Shown piece by piece: positions 51,421-60,379 of a DNA stretch of 64,000 bases. The translations under genes were made by a program, and so were the position numbers. The stretch is from Siccirubricoccus phaeus. GTDB taxonomy: Bacteria > Pseudomonadota > Alphaproteobacteria > Acetobacterales > Acetobacteraceae. Each line of letters starts with the position of its first letter. Within the stretch, counting starts at the first letter, position 1. A model generated the notes under the pieces. It did no database searches. It was not told the origin of the DNA and was given only the letters and a program-made list of their open reading frames with translations. The stretch is from positions 62,001 through 126,000 of the forward strand of contig NZ_SRXO01000014.1 in assembly GCF_008360935.1 (NCBI RefSeq), written 5' to 3'.

Positions 51421-51833
51421 GGCACGCATGGCTCCATCCGCGCCGCCCGGGCGGCGGGTTCGGACGAGCCGGCCGGTCGAGCGTGCTCGGGGACCACCCA
51501 TGTCATCCGGGCGATGGGTCGGGGCGGAACCGGCCGGTCGAGCGTGCCTGGGACCACCCAGGCCGCACGGGCGATGAATTGCGGCGACCCCGGCCGGCCG
51601 GGCACGCACGGGACCACCCAAGCCGCATGGGCGACGAGTTGCGGCGACCCCGGCCGGCCAGGCACGCACGGGATCACCCACACCGCCTGGGCGACGGGTT
51701 GCGGCCCCGGCCGGCCGGAGCCGCATGGGATCACCCAGCCGGCCGGGCGACGGGTTGCGGCGCCCGGCCGGCCGGGCACGCACGGGATCGCCCACGCCGC
51801 CCGGGCGACGGGTTGCGGCCCCGGCCGGCCGGG
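51421..51833. repeat. 54-60 bp minisatellite, about seven units
   Basis: Units begin GGCACGCACGGGACCACCCA, continue through GCCGCATGGGCGACGRGTTGCGG and end CCGGCCGG. Most are exactly 60 bp, the later ones 54-58 bp. The period keeps the minus-strand frame open for 20-residue repeats of the type RPAGVAATRRPCGLGGPVRA. The array fills nearly all of the space between two related genes. Confidence 0.8.
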
Positions 51834-51844
51834 CACACGCCGGC

Positions 51845-52906
51845 TCATCCCGGCGGCTCCAGAACCGGGCCGGACAGGGCGGCGAGGCCCAGCCGCGCGG
51901 CGAATTCCAGCGCCGCCGGCCCATCCGCCGCGGTCAGCACCAGCCGGGACGGGTCGGCGCGGCGCAGCGCCGCCAGCGGGGCGCGATCCTCCAGCGCCGG
52001 CGTCCAGCGCAGCAGCAGCAGATCGGCCGGCAGGGCGGCCAGGTCGAAGCCGGGCAGCGCCGCCGCATCGGGGCCCAGCAGCGCCAGCCCCCAGCCGGCG
52101 TCGGCCAGAAGCTGCCGCACGGCGCCGAAGCCGGACGCGGCCAGCGCCGGCAGCGGCAGCACGCCATGCAGCCCGGCCCGGCCCGGCGGCAGCTCCACCC
52201 CGGCCCGCAGCGCGGCGCGCGGCAAAGGCAGCAGCCAGAGGCCCGGGAAATCCCCCGCCCAGGCGGCCAGGGAGGGCAGCAGCCTTGCCGCCAGCCGGTC
52301 CTCCGCATGCCGCAGCAGGTCCGGGTCCGCGCCGGGCCGGCCGAGCGCTGCCGCCAGCGCCGGGCGGGAGAGGCGCAGCCGCAGCCCGGCCATGGACGGC
52401 GCCGCCCCGCCGCCGCGGCCCGGCTGCGGCCGCTGCAGCTTCCGGCTGCGCAGCAGCTTCTCCGGCGCCAGCCGGCCGAGCAGTGCATCCAGCCCCGCCA
52501 GCCCCGGCAGGGCAGCGGGCGCCGCCGGCGGCTGCGGCGGCACCAGGGCGCGCTCGGCCCAGGCCAGCAGCGCCGGCGCATCCCGCGGCAGCAGCCAGGG
52601 CGCGGCGGGCGGCGCCCCCGCCAGCGCCCCGAGGCTCTCCGCCGCGCGGCGCACCAGCCGGGGCAGGCCGCCCAGCAGCAGCAGGCTGCCATCCAGGGTC
52701 TCGAAGACCTGGCCGCTGCCGGCCTCCGCCGCCTCGGCCAGCAGGGTGCAGGCCATGCGCCGCCGCGCTGCGGAGCCCGCCAGCGCCCCGAGCGGCGGCA
52801 CCACCAGCGCCATCCGCCCGTCCAGCCGTGGCAGCAGCCGCGCCAGCGGCGGCAGCAGCGGCGCCGGCGCGGCGGGGCGGATCGGGTCAGCCAGGCTCAC
52901 ATTCAT
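51845..52906 (-). CDS. Protein resembling a degenerate EAL domain, 353 aa
   Basis: This gene is a diverged relative of the next one downstream. Near the C-terminus it has WGLALLGPDAAALPGFDLAALPADLLLLRWTPAL cut across residues 265-300 and SRLVLTAADGPAALEFAARLGLAALSGPVL, following the same strand-helix order. EAL catalytic motifs are absent. It is Ala/Leu/Pro-rich throughout. ATG 52906 is chosen; a TTG two codons earlier is possible. Genes sharing this module, in tandem and separated by a minisatellite, suggest a duplicated non-catalytic signalling pair. Confidence 0.42.
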   Translation of the reverse strand: MNVSLADPIRPAAPAPLLPPLARLLPRLDGRMALVVPPLGALAGSAARRRMACTLLAEAAEAGSGQVFETLDGSLLLLGGLPRLVRRAAESLGALAGAPPAAPWLLPRDAPALLAWAERALVPPQPPAAPAALPGLAGLDALLGRLAPEKLLRSRKLQRPQPGRGGGAAPSMAGLRLRLSRPALAAALGRPGADPDLLRHAEDRLAARLLPSLAAWAGDFPGLWLLPLPRAALRAGVELPPGRAGLHGVLPLPALAASGFGAVRQLLADAGWGLALLGPDAAALPGFDLAALPADLLLLRWTPALEDRAPLAALRRADPSRLVLTAADGPAALEFAARLGLAALSGPVLEPPG

Positions 52907-52975
52907 GCGCAATCCTTGCGCGCAGGGGTTGAGATGCGGTGCAGCACGACGGAAACCCGGCTAGGCTCGCCGCAG

Positions 52976-53683
52976 ATGGTCAATGAAACCCTAAGCCCCG
53001 GCCGCCTGCCGCCGGGCCAGCGTGTCTATGCCATCGGCGACGTGCATGGCTGCGACCGCCGGCTGGCGGCCCTGCACAAGCGCGTCGCCGCCGATGCCCG
53101 CGCCTATCCGGCGCCGGAGATCACGCTGCTGCATCTCGGCGACTATGTGGATCGCGGCACGGACAGCGCCGCGGTGCTGGAACGGCTGCTGGGCCCGCCG
53201 CCGGTGCCCGGGGCGAAGGTGGTGAACCTGCTCGGCAACCATGAGGCGATGATGCTGGCCGCCTGCGAGCCCGATGCGGGGGAGGAGGCGATGGGCCTCT
53301 GGCTGCAGAATGGCGGCGCCGCGACGCTGAAGAGCTACGGCGCCCGTGCCGGCGCGGCCTGGGCCGAGGTGCCGGAGGACCATCTGGAGCTGCTGCGCCG
53401 CCTGCCGCTCTCCCACCGCGCCGGGGAGTATCTCTTCGTTCATGCCGGGGTGCGGCCGGAGGTGCCGCTGGAGCGGCAGGATGCGGCGGACCTCATCTGG
53501 ATCCGCGAGCCCTTTCTCTCCTACGCCGGCGCGCTGCCCTGGGTGGTGGTGCATGGGCATACCCCCTCGCGCGGCCCGGCCATCCTGCCGCATCGCATCG
53601 GCATCGACACCGGCGCCTGTTTCGGTGGCGACCTGACCTGCCTGGTGCTGGAGGGGGAGAAGCTGCGCTTCCTGGTGGAATAG
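52976..53683 (+). CDS. Metallophosphoesterase (PPP-like serine/threonine phosphatase)
   Basis: The 235-residue protein has all metallophosphoesterase blocks: YAIGDVHGC near residue 16, LHLGDYVDRG near residue 50, LLGNHEAMM near residue 80, VHAGVRPEVPL near residue 147 and VVHGHTPS near residue 187, holding the two-metal site. It resembles bacteriophage lambda phosphatase-like and PrpA-type enzymes. A stronger ribosome binding site (AGGGG) precedes an in-frame ATG at 52934, which would add 14 residues. It is divergent from the EAL-like genes and shares a short promoter region with them. Confidence 0.88.
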   Translation: MVNETLSPGRLPPGQRVYAIGDVHGCDRRLAALHKRVAADARAYPAPEITLLHLGDYVDRGTDSAAVLERLLGPPPVPGAKVVNLLGNHEAMMLAACEPDAGEEAMGLWLQNGGAATLKSYGARAGAAWAEVPEDHLELLRRLPLSHRAGEYLFVHAGVRPEVPLERQDAADLIWIREPFLSYAGALPWVVVHGHTPSRGPAILPHRIGIDTGACFGGDLTCLVLEGEKLRFLVE

Positions 53684-53701
53684 ATCCCCATGGCGGCGCT
53701 G

Positions 53702-53820
53702 GTGTCCCGCTTCCGCAGTCCTGCGGACTTCGTTCTCGGGCCACCAGCTTTTGATTTCAACGGCCTGCTTGTCCGCGGCGTTCGCTGGAAATCCAGCGAA
53801 CTTCGCGGGCAGGACACCAG
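53702..53820. repeat. Inverted copy of the 2032-2149 palindromic repeat
   Basis: Reverse complement of this stretch matches 2032-2149 closely, including the perfect stem GTTCGCTGGAA/TTCCAGCGAAC type hairpin and the AGTCCTGCGGA palindrome. It starts 18 bases after the metallophosphoesterase stop. Confidence 0.75.
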
Positions 53821-54281
53821 GCGCCGCCACGAGAGCCCCGGGGCGCTGGTGGTCCCCCTGGCGCGGCAAAGCCGCGCCAGGACGGCGGACGGTGGGGTTG
53901 CAACCGCGGGCCGCAGGTCCGGCCGGCCCGGCTTGCCGGAACCGTCCGGCCCCCCGGGTCAGGCATGCGAGGGCAGAAGCAGCGCATCCTGGGAAGCCGC
54001 CGCGCGAGGGCCCGGGGTGCCGGCCTAACCAGCCCGGCGCGGCAACCCCCGCGCCAGGCAAAGGGGCGGCGCGAGTTGCGGCGGCGGCCCGGCCGCCCTG
54101 GCCCGAAGGCCGGGCCTGGCCTCAGCCCGCGGGAACCGGATTGATCCCGAGACGGGGCGCGCTGGCCGCCTGACTCTGGCAACCGCCGAACCCGGCGGAA
54201 TCGGTGGCCCCGGCCGGTTTTCCGCACGCTTGGCGTGTCCGTGGCTTGCATCCGCCGCCCGCCCTGCGCTACCGCAGCACG
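53821..54281. other. GC-rich spacer before hldE, no gene recognised
   Basis: About 460 bp with hairpins such as GGCGCGGCAAAGCCGCGCC near 53862-53880 and GGCCCGAAGGCCGGGCC near 54099-54115. Frames crossing it show no recognisable protein. The hldE promoter must lie in the last part, but I cannot identify convincing boxes. Confidence 0.5.
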
Positions 54282-55700
54282 ATGCATGGCCCGGCGCCCG
54301 GGACCGGGGTCGTCCCCAGCGGTCCCGCCCCCTCCGATCTCGCCGAAGCTGTCCGCCTGCTGCGGCGCGGCGCGGTGCTCGTCGTTGGCGACGCCATGCT
54401 GGACCGTTACGTGTTCGGCCGGGTGGAGCGGGTCAGCCCCGAAGCCCCGGTGCCCGTGCTGGCGGTGGAACGCGAGGTGGCGCTGCCCGGCGGCGCCGGC
54501 AACGTGGTGCGCAACCTCACCGCCCTCAGCGCCGCCACCGCCTTCGTCTCCGTGGTGGGGGACGACCAGGCGGGCAGCGACCTCACCGGCCTCATCGGCG
54601 GCCAAGCCGGGGTGGAGCCCTGGCTGCTGGTCCAGGGCGGCCGCGCCACCACCACGAAAACCCGCTTCGTCGCCGCCGGCCAGCAGATCCTTCGCGCCGA
54701 CCATGAGGTGGTGGCGCCGATCCATCACCGCCTGGCGGACCGGCTGATCCGCATCGCCACCGATGCGGTGGCGGCGACCAAGGTCATGGTGCTCTCCGAT
54801 TACGGCAAGGGCGTGCTGGCCGGGGATACCGCGCAGCGGCTGATCACCGCCGCCCAGGCCGCCGGCCGTCGCGTGGTGGTGGACCCGAAGGGCGGGGATT
54901 GCGCCCGCTTCGCCGGGGCGGACCTGATCCTGCCGGATGTCGCGGAACTCGCCGCCGCCACCGGGATGGCCGTGGGCAGCGCGGCGGAGATCGCCGCCGC
55001 CGCCGGCGCGCTGCGCTTGGCGCATGGCTTCGGCGCCGTGCTGGTGCTGCGCGGCGAGCAGGGCGCGACCCTGGTGGCGGAGGCCGCCGAAGCGGATCTG
55101 GTGCAGCATTACGGCGCCGATGTGGTGGAGCTGGTGGACCCGGCCGGCGCCGGGGATGCGCTGCTGGCGGTGGTCGCCACTGGCCTCGCCGCCGGGCTGG
55201 CGCTGCCGGTGGCCGCCCGGCTGGGCGCGCTGGCCGCCGGCGTCGCCTTCGGCAAGGCCGGCATCGCCGTGGTGCGGGAGGATGAGTTGCTGGAGATGCT
55301 GATCCCCGGCCGGGTCGCGCGGCGCAAGCTGGCCAGCCGCACCCAGGCGGCGGAGCGGGTGGAGCGCTGGCGCCGGGCCGGCTGGCGCGTCGGCTTCCTG
55401 GCCGGCGCCAGGGCGGCCTCCCGCCCCGGCCTGCTGGCCGAGGCGCGGGGCTGGTGCGACCGGCTGGTGATCGGGCTGCCGGACGAGGAGCCCAGCGGCC
55501 CCGCCTTGGCCGAGGCGCCGGAGATCGACCTGGTGGTGCCCTATGGCGCGCCGGGCCCGGTTGAGCTGATCCGCCTGCTGCGGCCGGATGTGCTGGTGCA
55601 GGACCCGGGCCGGGCGCCGGAGACGGTGGCCGGGGGCGAGCTGCTGCAGGAATGGGGCGGCACCATCCGCCGCGCCACCGCCGAGGCCGAGCCCGCCTGA
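54282..55700 (+). CDS. hldE: HldE-type protein: intact heptose kinase half, degenerate nucleotidyltransferase half
   Basis: HldE normally phosphorylates D-glycero-beta-D-manno-heptose-7-phosphate and then adenylylates heptose-1-phosphate for LPS core. The N-terminal PfkB/ribokinase half is complete: VVGDAMLDRYVFGRV near residue 34, LPGGAGNVVRNL near residue 68, LSDYGKGVL near residue 171 and the catalytic GAGD at 289-292. In the C-terminal half the GCFDxLHxGH nucleotidyltransferase motif is replaced by GARAASRPGLL (about 375-385), and the final GRSTT region is missing. The protein is therefore probably a kinase only. Length is 472 residues. The start has no clear ribosome binding site. Confidence 0.8.
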   Translation: MHGPAPGTGVVPSGPAPSDLAEAVRLLRRGAVLVVGDAMLDRYVFGRVERVSPEAPVPVLAVEREVALPGGAGNVVRNLTALSAATAFVSVVGDDQAGSDLTGLIGGQAGVEPWLLVQGGRATTTKTRFVAAGQQILRADHEVVAPIHHRLADRLIRIATDAVAATKVMVLSDYGKGVLAGDTAQRLITAAQAAGRRVVVDPKGGDCARFAGADLILPDVAELAAATGMAVGSAAEIAAAAGALRLAHGFGAVLVLRGEQGATLVAEAAEADLVQHYGADVVELVDPAGAGDALLAVVATGLAAGLALPVAARLGALAAGVAFGKAGIAVVREDELLEMLIPGRVARRKLASRTQAAERVERWRRAGWRVGFLAGARAASRPGLLAEARGWCDRLVIGLPDEEPSGPALAEAPEIDLVVPYGAPGPVELIRLLRPDVLVQDPGRAPETVAGGELLQEWGGTIRRATAEAEPA

Positions 55701-55848
55701 TTTCTCCCCATGGCGTGGCTGCGCAAGGCCAGGGGCCCGTGGCACCGCCGGGCAACGTCCTGCGGGAAAGCCGCGGCATTTCTTCCACCACCGCTTCATC
55801 CGGCGCCTGAGCTGCGCTAGAGCGAGCCTGCATTCACGCGGGGATGGC

Positions 55849-56454
55849 ATGTCCGGAACGCAGATTCGCCTGATCGCCCTGGGCTTCGGCCTTTGCCTGC
55901 TGGCCGGCCCCGGCCTGGCGCAGAACGCGTCGCGGGGCGCTGCGCCGGCCGCGCCGCCGCCGGCCCCTGCGGCCCCCGCCCCTGCGGCCCCCGCCCCGGA
56001 TTCGCCGGAACGCACCACGGCGGTGTTCGGCGACTGGACCGTGCAATGCGTCACCCGGGCCCAGACCGGGCGGGTCTGCGAAATGGTGCAGGGCACCCAG
56101 AACCAGCAGCAGCAGCCGGTCTCCGTGCTGGCCATCGGCCGCCTGGCCCGGGCCGAGCCGATGCGGCTGGTGGCGCGGCTGCCGGTGGCGGTGCAGGTGG
56201 CCCAGCCGGTGAAGCTGAACCTGGAGGGCGACCCAGGGCTGACCTTGCCCTTCCGCTACTGCAACACCAACCCCGTCGGCTGCTTCGCGGAGCTGGAGCT
56301 GCGCGACGAGGCGGTGCTGCGCCGGCTGCGCAGCCGCAACCCGGAGCAGGGCGGCAAGCTGGAATTCAGGGACCCGACGGGGCAGGCCGTTTCCATTCCT
56401 GTCTCCTTCCGCGGCTTCGCCGCCGCGCTGGAGGCGTTGCAGAAGGAAGGCTAA
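55849..56454 (+). CDS. Invasion-associated locus B (IalB) family exported protein
   Basis: The 201-residue protein has a signal peptide (cleavage near GLAQN, residue 24), a Pro/Ala linker and the IalB domain: FGDWTVQCVTRAQTGRVCEM with two cysteines, LPVAVQVAQPVKL, then RYCNTNPVGCFAEL with two more cysteines, likely forming disulfides. Family members are periplasmic or envelope proteins widespread in alphaproteobacteria; the link to invasion is known only for a few pathogens. It is monocistronic, and tandem repeats follow. Confidence 0.85.
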   Translation: MSGTQIRLIALGFGLCLLAGPGLAQNASRGAAPAAPPPAPAAPAPAAPAPDSPERTTAVFGDWTVQCVTRAQTGRVCEMVQGTQNQQQQPVSVLAIGRLARAEPMRLVARLPVAVQVAQPVKLNLEGDPGLTLPFRYCNTNPVGCFAELELRDEAVLRRLRSRNPEQGGKLEFRDPTGQAVSIPVSFRGFAAALEALQKEG

Positions 56455-56529
56455 TTCCCCGCCACGTCGCGGGGGCCCCTGGAGGGCGCGGCCTGCCTGG
56501 TGTTTCGCGCCGGCCGCGTCAGCGCAACG

Positions 56530-56818
56530 GGCAGCGCGGTTGCGCCCGGGCGCAGATGCCCGGTGCGGCGCCCCGTTCCTGCACCGCGATCCGGGGCCGT
56601 CGCGCAGGCTGTTCCGGATGGCCACTTTCCTGGCGCCCGCACAGCCCGCAGCGGCAGGCCACATCGGCGCAAGAGGCAGCGCGGTTGCACCCGGGCGCAG
56701 ATGCCGGTGCGGCACCCTGTTCCTACACCGCGATCGGGGCCGTGGCGCAGGCTGTTCCGGATGGCCGCCTTCCCGGCGCCGGCACAGCCCGCAGCGGCAG
56801 GCCAGTTCGGCGAGCGGC
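56530..56818. repeat. 145-bp tandem direct repeat, two units
   Basis: Unit one begins at 56530 (GGCAGCGCGGTTGC) and unit two at 56675; they agree over most of their 145 bp. Each contains TTCCTRCACCGCGATCCGGG-type sequence resembling the last codons of the enolase-family gene at 56861 (TTCCAGCACCGCGATCTG), as if derived from its 3' end. The whole 56455-56860 stretch holds no supported gene. Confidence 0.75.
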
Positions 56819-56860
56819 GGCACATCCGGCAGCGGGACGCGCAGCGCCCGGCGCCGCGCC

Positions 56861-57970
56861 CTATTCCAGCACCGCGATCTGCTTGCGCTTGATCAGCTCG
56901 AAATCGATCTCGGCGCCGAGGCCGGGCGCGGTCGGCGCCTGCACCAGCCCGTCCCGCCCCACCTCGATCTCCTTCGCCAGCCCGTATTTATGCGCGCCGT
57001 CGGGCAGCAGCACCTCGAAATAGGTGGTGTTGCGGATGGCGCAGCAGACATGCAGGTTCGCCACGTTGTTCAGGCTGTTGCCGCCGTGATGCACCTCATA
57101 GGTCATGCGGAAGGCCTCGGCGAGGTGGGCGGTCTTCAGCAGCGTCGTGATGCCGCCCTTCACCGCCACGTCGCCGCGCAGATAATCCGTCGCCTGCAGC
57201 ATGATCCAGGGCGCGTAGCTTTCGAGGCCGGCCTGCGGGTACTCCGTCGCCATGATCGGGATGTCGAGCTTCTGCCGCAGCTTCACGTAATTGGTGATGT
57301 CCTGGTCGTGCAGCGGGTCCTCGTACCAGAGGAAGCCCAGCTCCTCGATGGCGCGGCCGACGCGGATGGCGGCGGGGAAGTCGTAGGACCAGGTGCTGTC
57401 CAGCATGATGGTGTAGTCGTCGCCGACGGCGTTGCGTACCGCCTCGCACACCTTGATGTCGGTCGGCGGGTGCTGCGGCGGGTGGATCTTGTAGGCGGCC
57501 CAGCCGGCATCGCGGAAGGCGACCGCCTCCTCCGCGTAAGCCGCTTCGCTGTCCAGCACCTGGGAGGACGCATAGGCCGGAATGCTGTGGCGGGAGGTGC
57601 CGATCAGCCGGTGGATCGGCATGCCCGCCGCCTTGCCGGCGATGTCCCACAGCGCGACATCGACGGCGCCGATGGAACGCACGGAGATGAGGCGCGACAT
57701 CGGCCAGAGCCTGGCGTTGATCGCCTCCCGGTCCAGCGGGTCGCGGCCCAGCAGCAGGGGCTTCAGGAAGCGGATCAGCCCCGGCCCGTCATTCGCCGCG
57801 GTATGCGTCGCGCTGCCGAGGAAGGCGTGGCCGGTGATGCCCTGATCCGTGCCGATGGAGAGCAGGCCAAGGGCCGAAGAGCCGGTCTCCAGCTTCGAGG
57901 CGGCATGGTAGCGGGTGGGCGGGATGCCGTCCCAGGCGAACAGGGTCAGCGAGACATGGTCGATGCGCAT
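56861..57970 (-). CDS. Mandelate racemase/enolase-superfamily dehydratase
   Basis: The 369-residue protein has the enolase-superfamily fold: YKIHPP near residue 159 with the catalytic Lys, metal ligands in MLDSTWSY, WYEDPL and MATEYPQ, and a late EVHHGGNSLNN with a candidate catalytic His near residue 293. This combination resembles the sugar-acid dehydratases. It is the last gene of a catabolic set with a Bug receptor and flavin monooxygenase, suggesting a carboxylic acid substrate. ATG 57970 gives the conserved start. The stop lies beside the 145-bp repeats. Confidence 0.85.
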   Translation of the reverse strand: MRIDHVSLTLFAWDGIPPTRYHAASKLETGSSALGLLSIGTDQGITGHAFLGSATHTAANDGPGLIRFLKPLLLGRDPLDREAINARLWPMSRLISVRSIGAVDVALWDIAGKAAGMPIHRLIGTSRHSIPAYASSQVLDSEAAYAEEAVAFRDAGWAAYKIHPPQHPPTDIKVCEAVRNAVGDDYTIMLDSTWSYDFPAAIRVGRAIEELGFLWYEDPLHDQDITNYVKLRQKLDIPIMATEYPQAGLESYAPWIMLQATDYLRGDVAVKGGITTLLKTAHLAEAFRMTYEVHHGGNSLNNVANLHVCCAIRNTTYFEVLLPDGAHKYGLAKEIEVGRDGLVQAPTAPGLGAEIDFELIKRKQIAVLE

Positions 57971-57993
57971 GCGGTGGTTCCTCCCGCGTGCAG

Positions 57994-58101
57994 GCTAGAG
58001 CAGATCGCCGGAGGGCGGGATCGCCCGGAGGCGTGAATCTGCTCTACAATCCATGAGCTAGAGCGGTTTCGCGCTGCACAGTCAGCGTGAAACCGCTCTA
58101 G
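57994..58101. repeat. Palindromic repeat family A, second copy
   Basis: Hairpins at 57997-58045 (AGAGCAG/CTGCTCT) and 58058-58101 (CTAGAGCGGTTTC/GAAACCGCTCTAG) match 1931-2031 almost base for base, including the linker ACAATCCAT. It lies between the Bug receptor stop and the enolase-family start, inside a likely operon. Confidence 0.8.
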
Positions 58102-58146
58102 CAGGCATCGGGACGTTTGGCGGAGTGCGTCCAAGAGGTGCAGGCC

Positions 58147-59133
58147 CTACTTAATCCGCACCTCCGTCGCCTCGATGATCCGCCGCCAGATCGGCGCGTC
58201 ATGCGCGATCATCGCCGCGAATTCCGCCGGCGTGCTCCCCACCGGCTCATAGCCCACGCCGCGGATGAGCTGGCTCGGCCCCGGCCGCCACACCGCCTCG
58301 CCCATCGCCTTGCCCAGCGCCTCGACGATCCCCGGCGGCGTGCCGGCGGCGACGAACATGCCCTGCCAGATCTGCGGCTCGAAATGCGCGATGCCGAGCT
58401 CGGTCAGCAGGGGCACCTCCGGCAGGTAGGGCGCGCGGCGCGGCCCGGTGACGGCCAGCGGCCGCAATTGCCCGGCGCGGATGAACTCCCGCGCCGAGCC
58501 GGCATCGATGAAGGCGCAGCAGATCCGCCCGCCCAGCATCTCCGAGATCAGTTGCGAGGTGCCGGTATAGGGCACCGGCTCCGCCTCCAGCCCGCTCTCC
58601 CGCGCCAGCAGCATGCCCTGCAGGTGGGAGGAGGAGCCGTAGCCGTAATTGCCGAAGAGCAGCGGCTGCCGCGCCGCCCGCGCCGCCGCGACGAATTCCT
58701 GCAGGCTCTGCGCCGGCATCTCCGCCCGCACGGCGAAGACCGCCATGGCGGCGGTGATCTGGGAGACGGGGATGAGGTCGCGGCCGATCTCATAGGCCAG
58801 GCTGCGATCCAGCATCGGCCCGATCAGCGTGCCGGAAACGGTGGAGAGGATGGTGGCGCCGTCCCGTCGCGCCTGCATGACGCGGGAAATGCCGATCATC
58901 CCGCCGCCGCCCGGCACGTTCTCCACCACCACGGGCTGGCCGAGGATCTCCGCCAGGCTGTCCTGCAGCCCGCGCGCCACGGCGTCCGCGGCGCTGCCCG
59001 GCGGGCTGTTCAGCACCAGCCGCACCGGCCCGGGCAGGGCCAGGCCGCCGGGCGGCTGGCCCTGCGCCCAGGCGGCGCCGGCGCCGGCAGCCAGGGCCAG
59101 CGCCAGCAGGGCGCGCCGGATGAAACGCTGCAT
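58147..59133 (-). CDS. Bug/TctC-family solute receptor in the catabolic cluster
   Basis: The 328-residue periplasmic receptor has a signal peptide (cleavage near AWAQG, residue 24) and family marks VRLVLNSPPGSAADAVAR, VVVENVPGGGGMIG, GNYGYGSSSHLQG and PQIWQGMFVAAGTPP. It shares only fold-level similarity with the one in the sulfur operon. A GGAAGGGAAGG ribosome binding site supports ATG 59133. No TctA or TctB is nearby. Its neighbours suggest it captures the substrate later handled by the flavin and enolase-family enzymes. Confidence 0.87.
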   Translation of the reverse strand: MQRFIRRALLALALAAGAGAAWAQGQPPGGLALPGPVRLVLNSPPGSAADAVARGLQDSLAEILGQPVVVENVPGGGGMIGISRVMQARRDGATILSTVSGTLIGPMLDRSLAYEIGRDLIPVSQITAAMAVFAVRAEMPAQSLQEFVAAARAARQPLLFGNYGYGSSSHLQGMLLARESGLEAEPVPYTGTSQLISEMLGGRICCAFIDAGSAREFIRAGQLRPLAVTGPRRAPYLPEVPLLTELGIAHFEPQIWQGMFVAAGTPPGIVEALGKAMGEAVWRPGPSQLIRGVGYEPVGSTPAEFAAMIAHDAPIWRRIIEATEVRIK

Positions 59134-59288
59134 GCCTTCCCTTCCTCCCCCTTCCTCGTGCCGGCGCGGCCGGTCCAGCCGGATGGCACAGGCTGCGCTG
59201 GCTGCCGCAGCGCGGCCTTCACGCTGGCCGGTTCCGCCCGCGCGCCCCTGCCCCGGGCCCGGCGGCCGCGCCGCCACCCGCGACCGGC

Positions 59289-60317
59289 TCAGGCCGCCAC
59301 CACCTCCGCCGCGCGCAGCGCCGGCGCCACCTGCTCGGCGAAGAGCCGTACCGAGGCCCGGGCATCCGCATGCGCCAGGCTGCCGAACATGAAGCTGCCG
59401 ATCAGGTAGTTCAGCCCGCCCTCGGCGATCTGCCGCGCCAGCTCCGCCCGCACCGTCTCCGCCGTGCCGGCGACCGCCTGGCGGCTTTCCAGCAGCGCGT
59501 CGAATTCCGGGGGCAGCTTGGCATTCACCGGCTGGGTGCCGTGCTTGTGCCAGAGCTTCATGAAATTGCGGTAGAACACCGGCCAGGCGGCACGGCCCAG
59601 CGCCTGCGCCTCGCGGTCCGTCTCGGCGACGATGATGTAGCGGTTCACCCCGATCAGCGGCAGCGGCCCGCCTTCCGGATGCGCCACGGCCCATTCCGCC
59701 CGGTAGCGGTCGGTGATGGCGCGGATGCGCGCGACGGGCCCGCCGCAGACGATATTGGCGCCGCGCTGCGCCGGCCACACGGTGGAGTCCGGCGAGGCGA
59801 GGGCGTACCAGAGCGGCGGGTGGGGCCGCTGATAGGGCCGCATCTCCACCGGCACGTCGTGGAAGCTCCAGTAGCGGCCGGCGAAGGTCAGCGACTCCTC
59901 GGTGAAATAGGCCTCGAGGATGCGGAAGGCCTCGGCATACATCGCCGCCGCCGCCGCCGCATCGACGCCGAGCGCCTCCAGCTCATGCGGGGAGGCGCCG
60001 CGGCCGATGCCGAATTCGAAGCGGCCATGGCTCAGATGGTCGAGCATGCAGATCTCCTCCGCCAGGCGCAGCGGATGGTGGACCGGCAGCAGATAGACCA
60101 GCGGGCAGAAGCGGAGACGGGAGGTGCGCTGGATCAGCGCCGAGAGGAAGACGCCCTGGGAGGGGGTGGTGCTGAGCGGCGTGATGTGGTGCTCGCTCAT
60201 GTGGTAGCAGTGGAAGCCCAGCTCGTCATAGAGCTGCACCAGGCGGATGCGCTGCTCGTATTGCTGCGCGAGTTCCAGGCCGCCGCGGTCGTTCTGGTCG
60301 AAGATGCCGAATTTCAC
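59289..60317 (-). CDS. LLM class flavin-dependent oxidoreductase
   Basis: The 342-residue protein belongs to the bacterial-luciferase fold group: MKFGIFDQNDRGG start, YHMSEHHITPLSTTPSQGVFLSAL cut near residues 38-60, the RFEFGIGRGASPHEL flavin-contact segment near residue 95 and a C-terminal INYLIGSFMFGSLAHA-like stretch. Such enzymes oxygenate small molecules with reduced flavin; the substrate is unknown. It is the first gene of the minus-strand set (this gene, Bug receptor, enolase-family enzyme) and is divergent from the IclR regulator. Confidence 0.86.
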   Translation of the reverse strand: MKFGIFDQNDRGGLELAQQYEQRIRLVQLYDELGFHCYHMSEHHITPLSTTPSQGVFLSALIQRTSRLRFCPLVYLLPVHHPLRLAEEICMLDHLSHGRFEFGIGRGASPHELEALGVDAAAAAAMYAEAFRILEAYFTEESLTFAGRYWSFHDVPVEMRPYQRPHPPLWYALASPDSTVWPAQRGANIVCGGPVARIRAITDRYRAEWAVAHPEGGPLPLIGVNRYIIVAETDREAQALGRAAWPVFYRNFMKLWHKHGTQPVNAKLPPEFDALLESRQAVAGTAETVRAELARQIAEGGLNYLIGSFMFGSLAHADARASVRLFAEQVAPALRAAEVVAA

Positions 60318-60379
60318 CTGGCCCTCCCTTGCCGCCCGTCCCTCGGGGATGCGGCGTCACGGGGCGCGGCGCCCTGCCC

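Noticed and set aside
51399-52964. Plus-strand frames through the minisatellite
   Set aside because: The unit length is a multiple of three, so several frames stay open by repetition; none has a start signal or domain.
53757-56135. A minus-strand frame of nearly 800 codons opposite hldE and ialB
   Set aside because: It is the antisense of recognisable genes and shows no domain.
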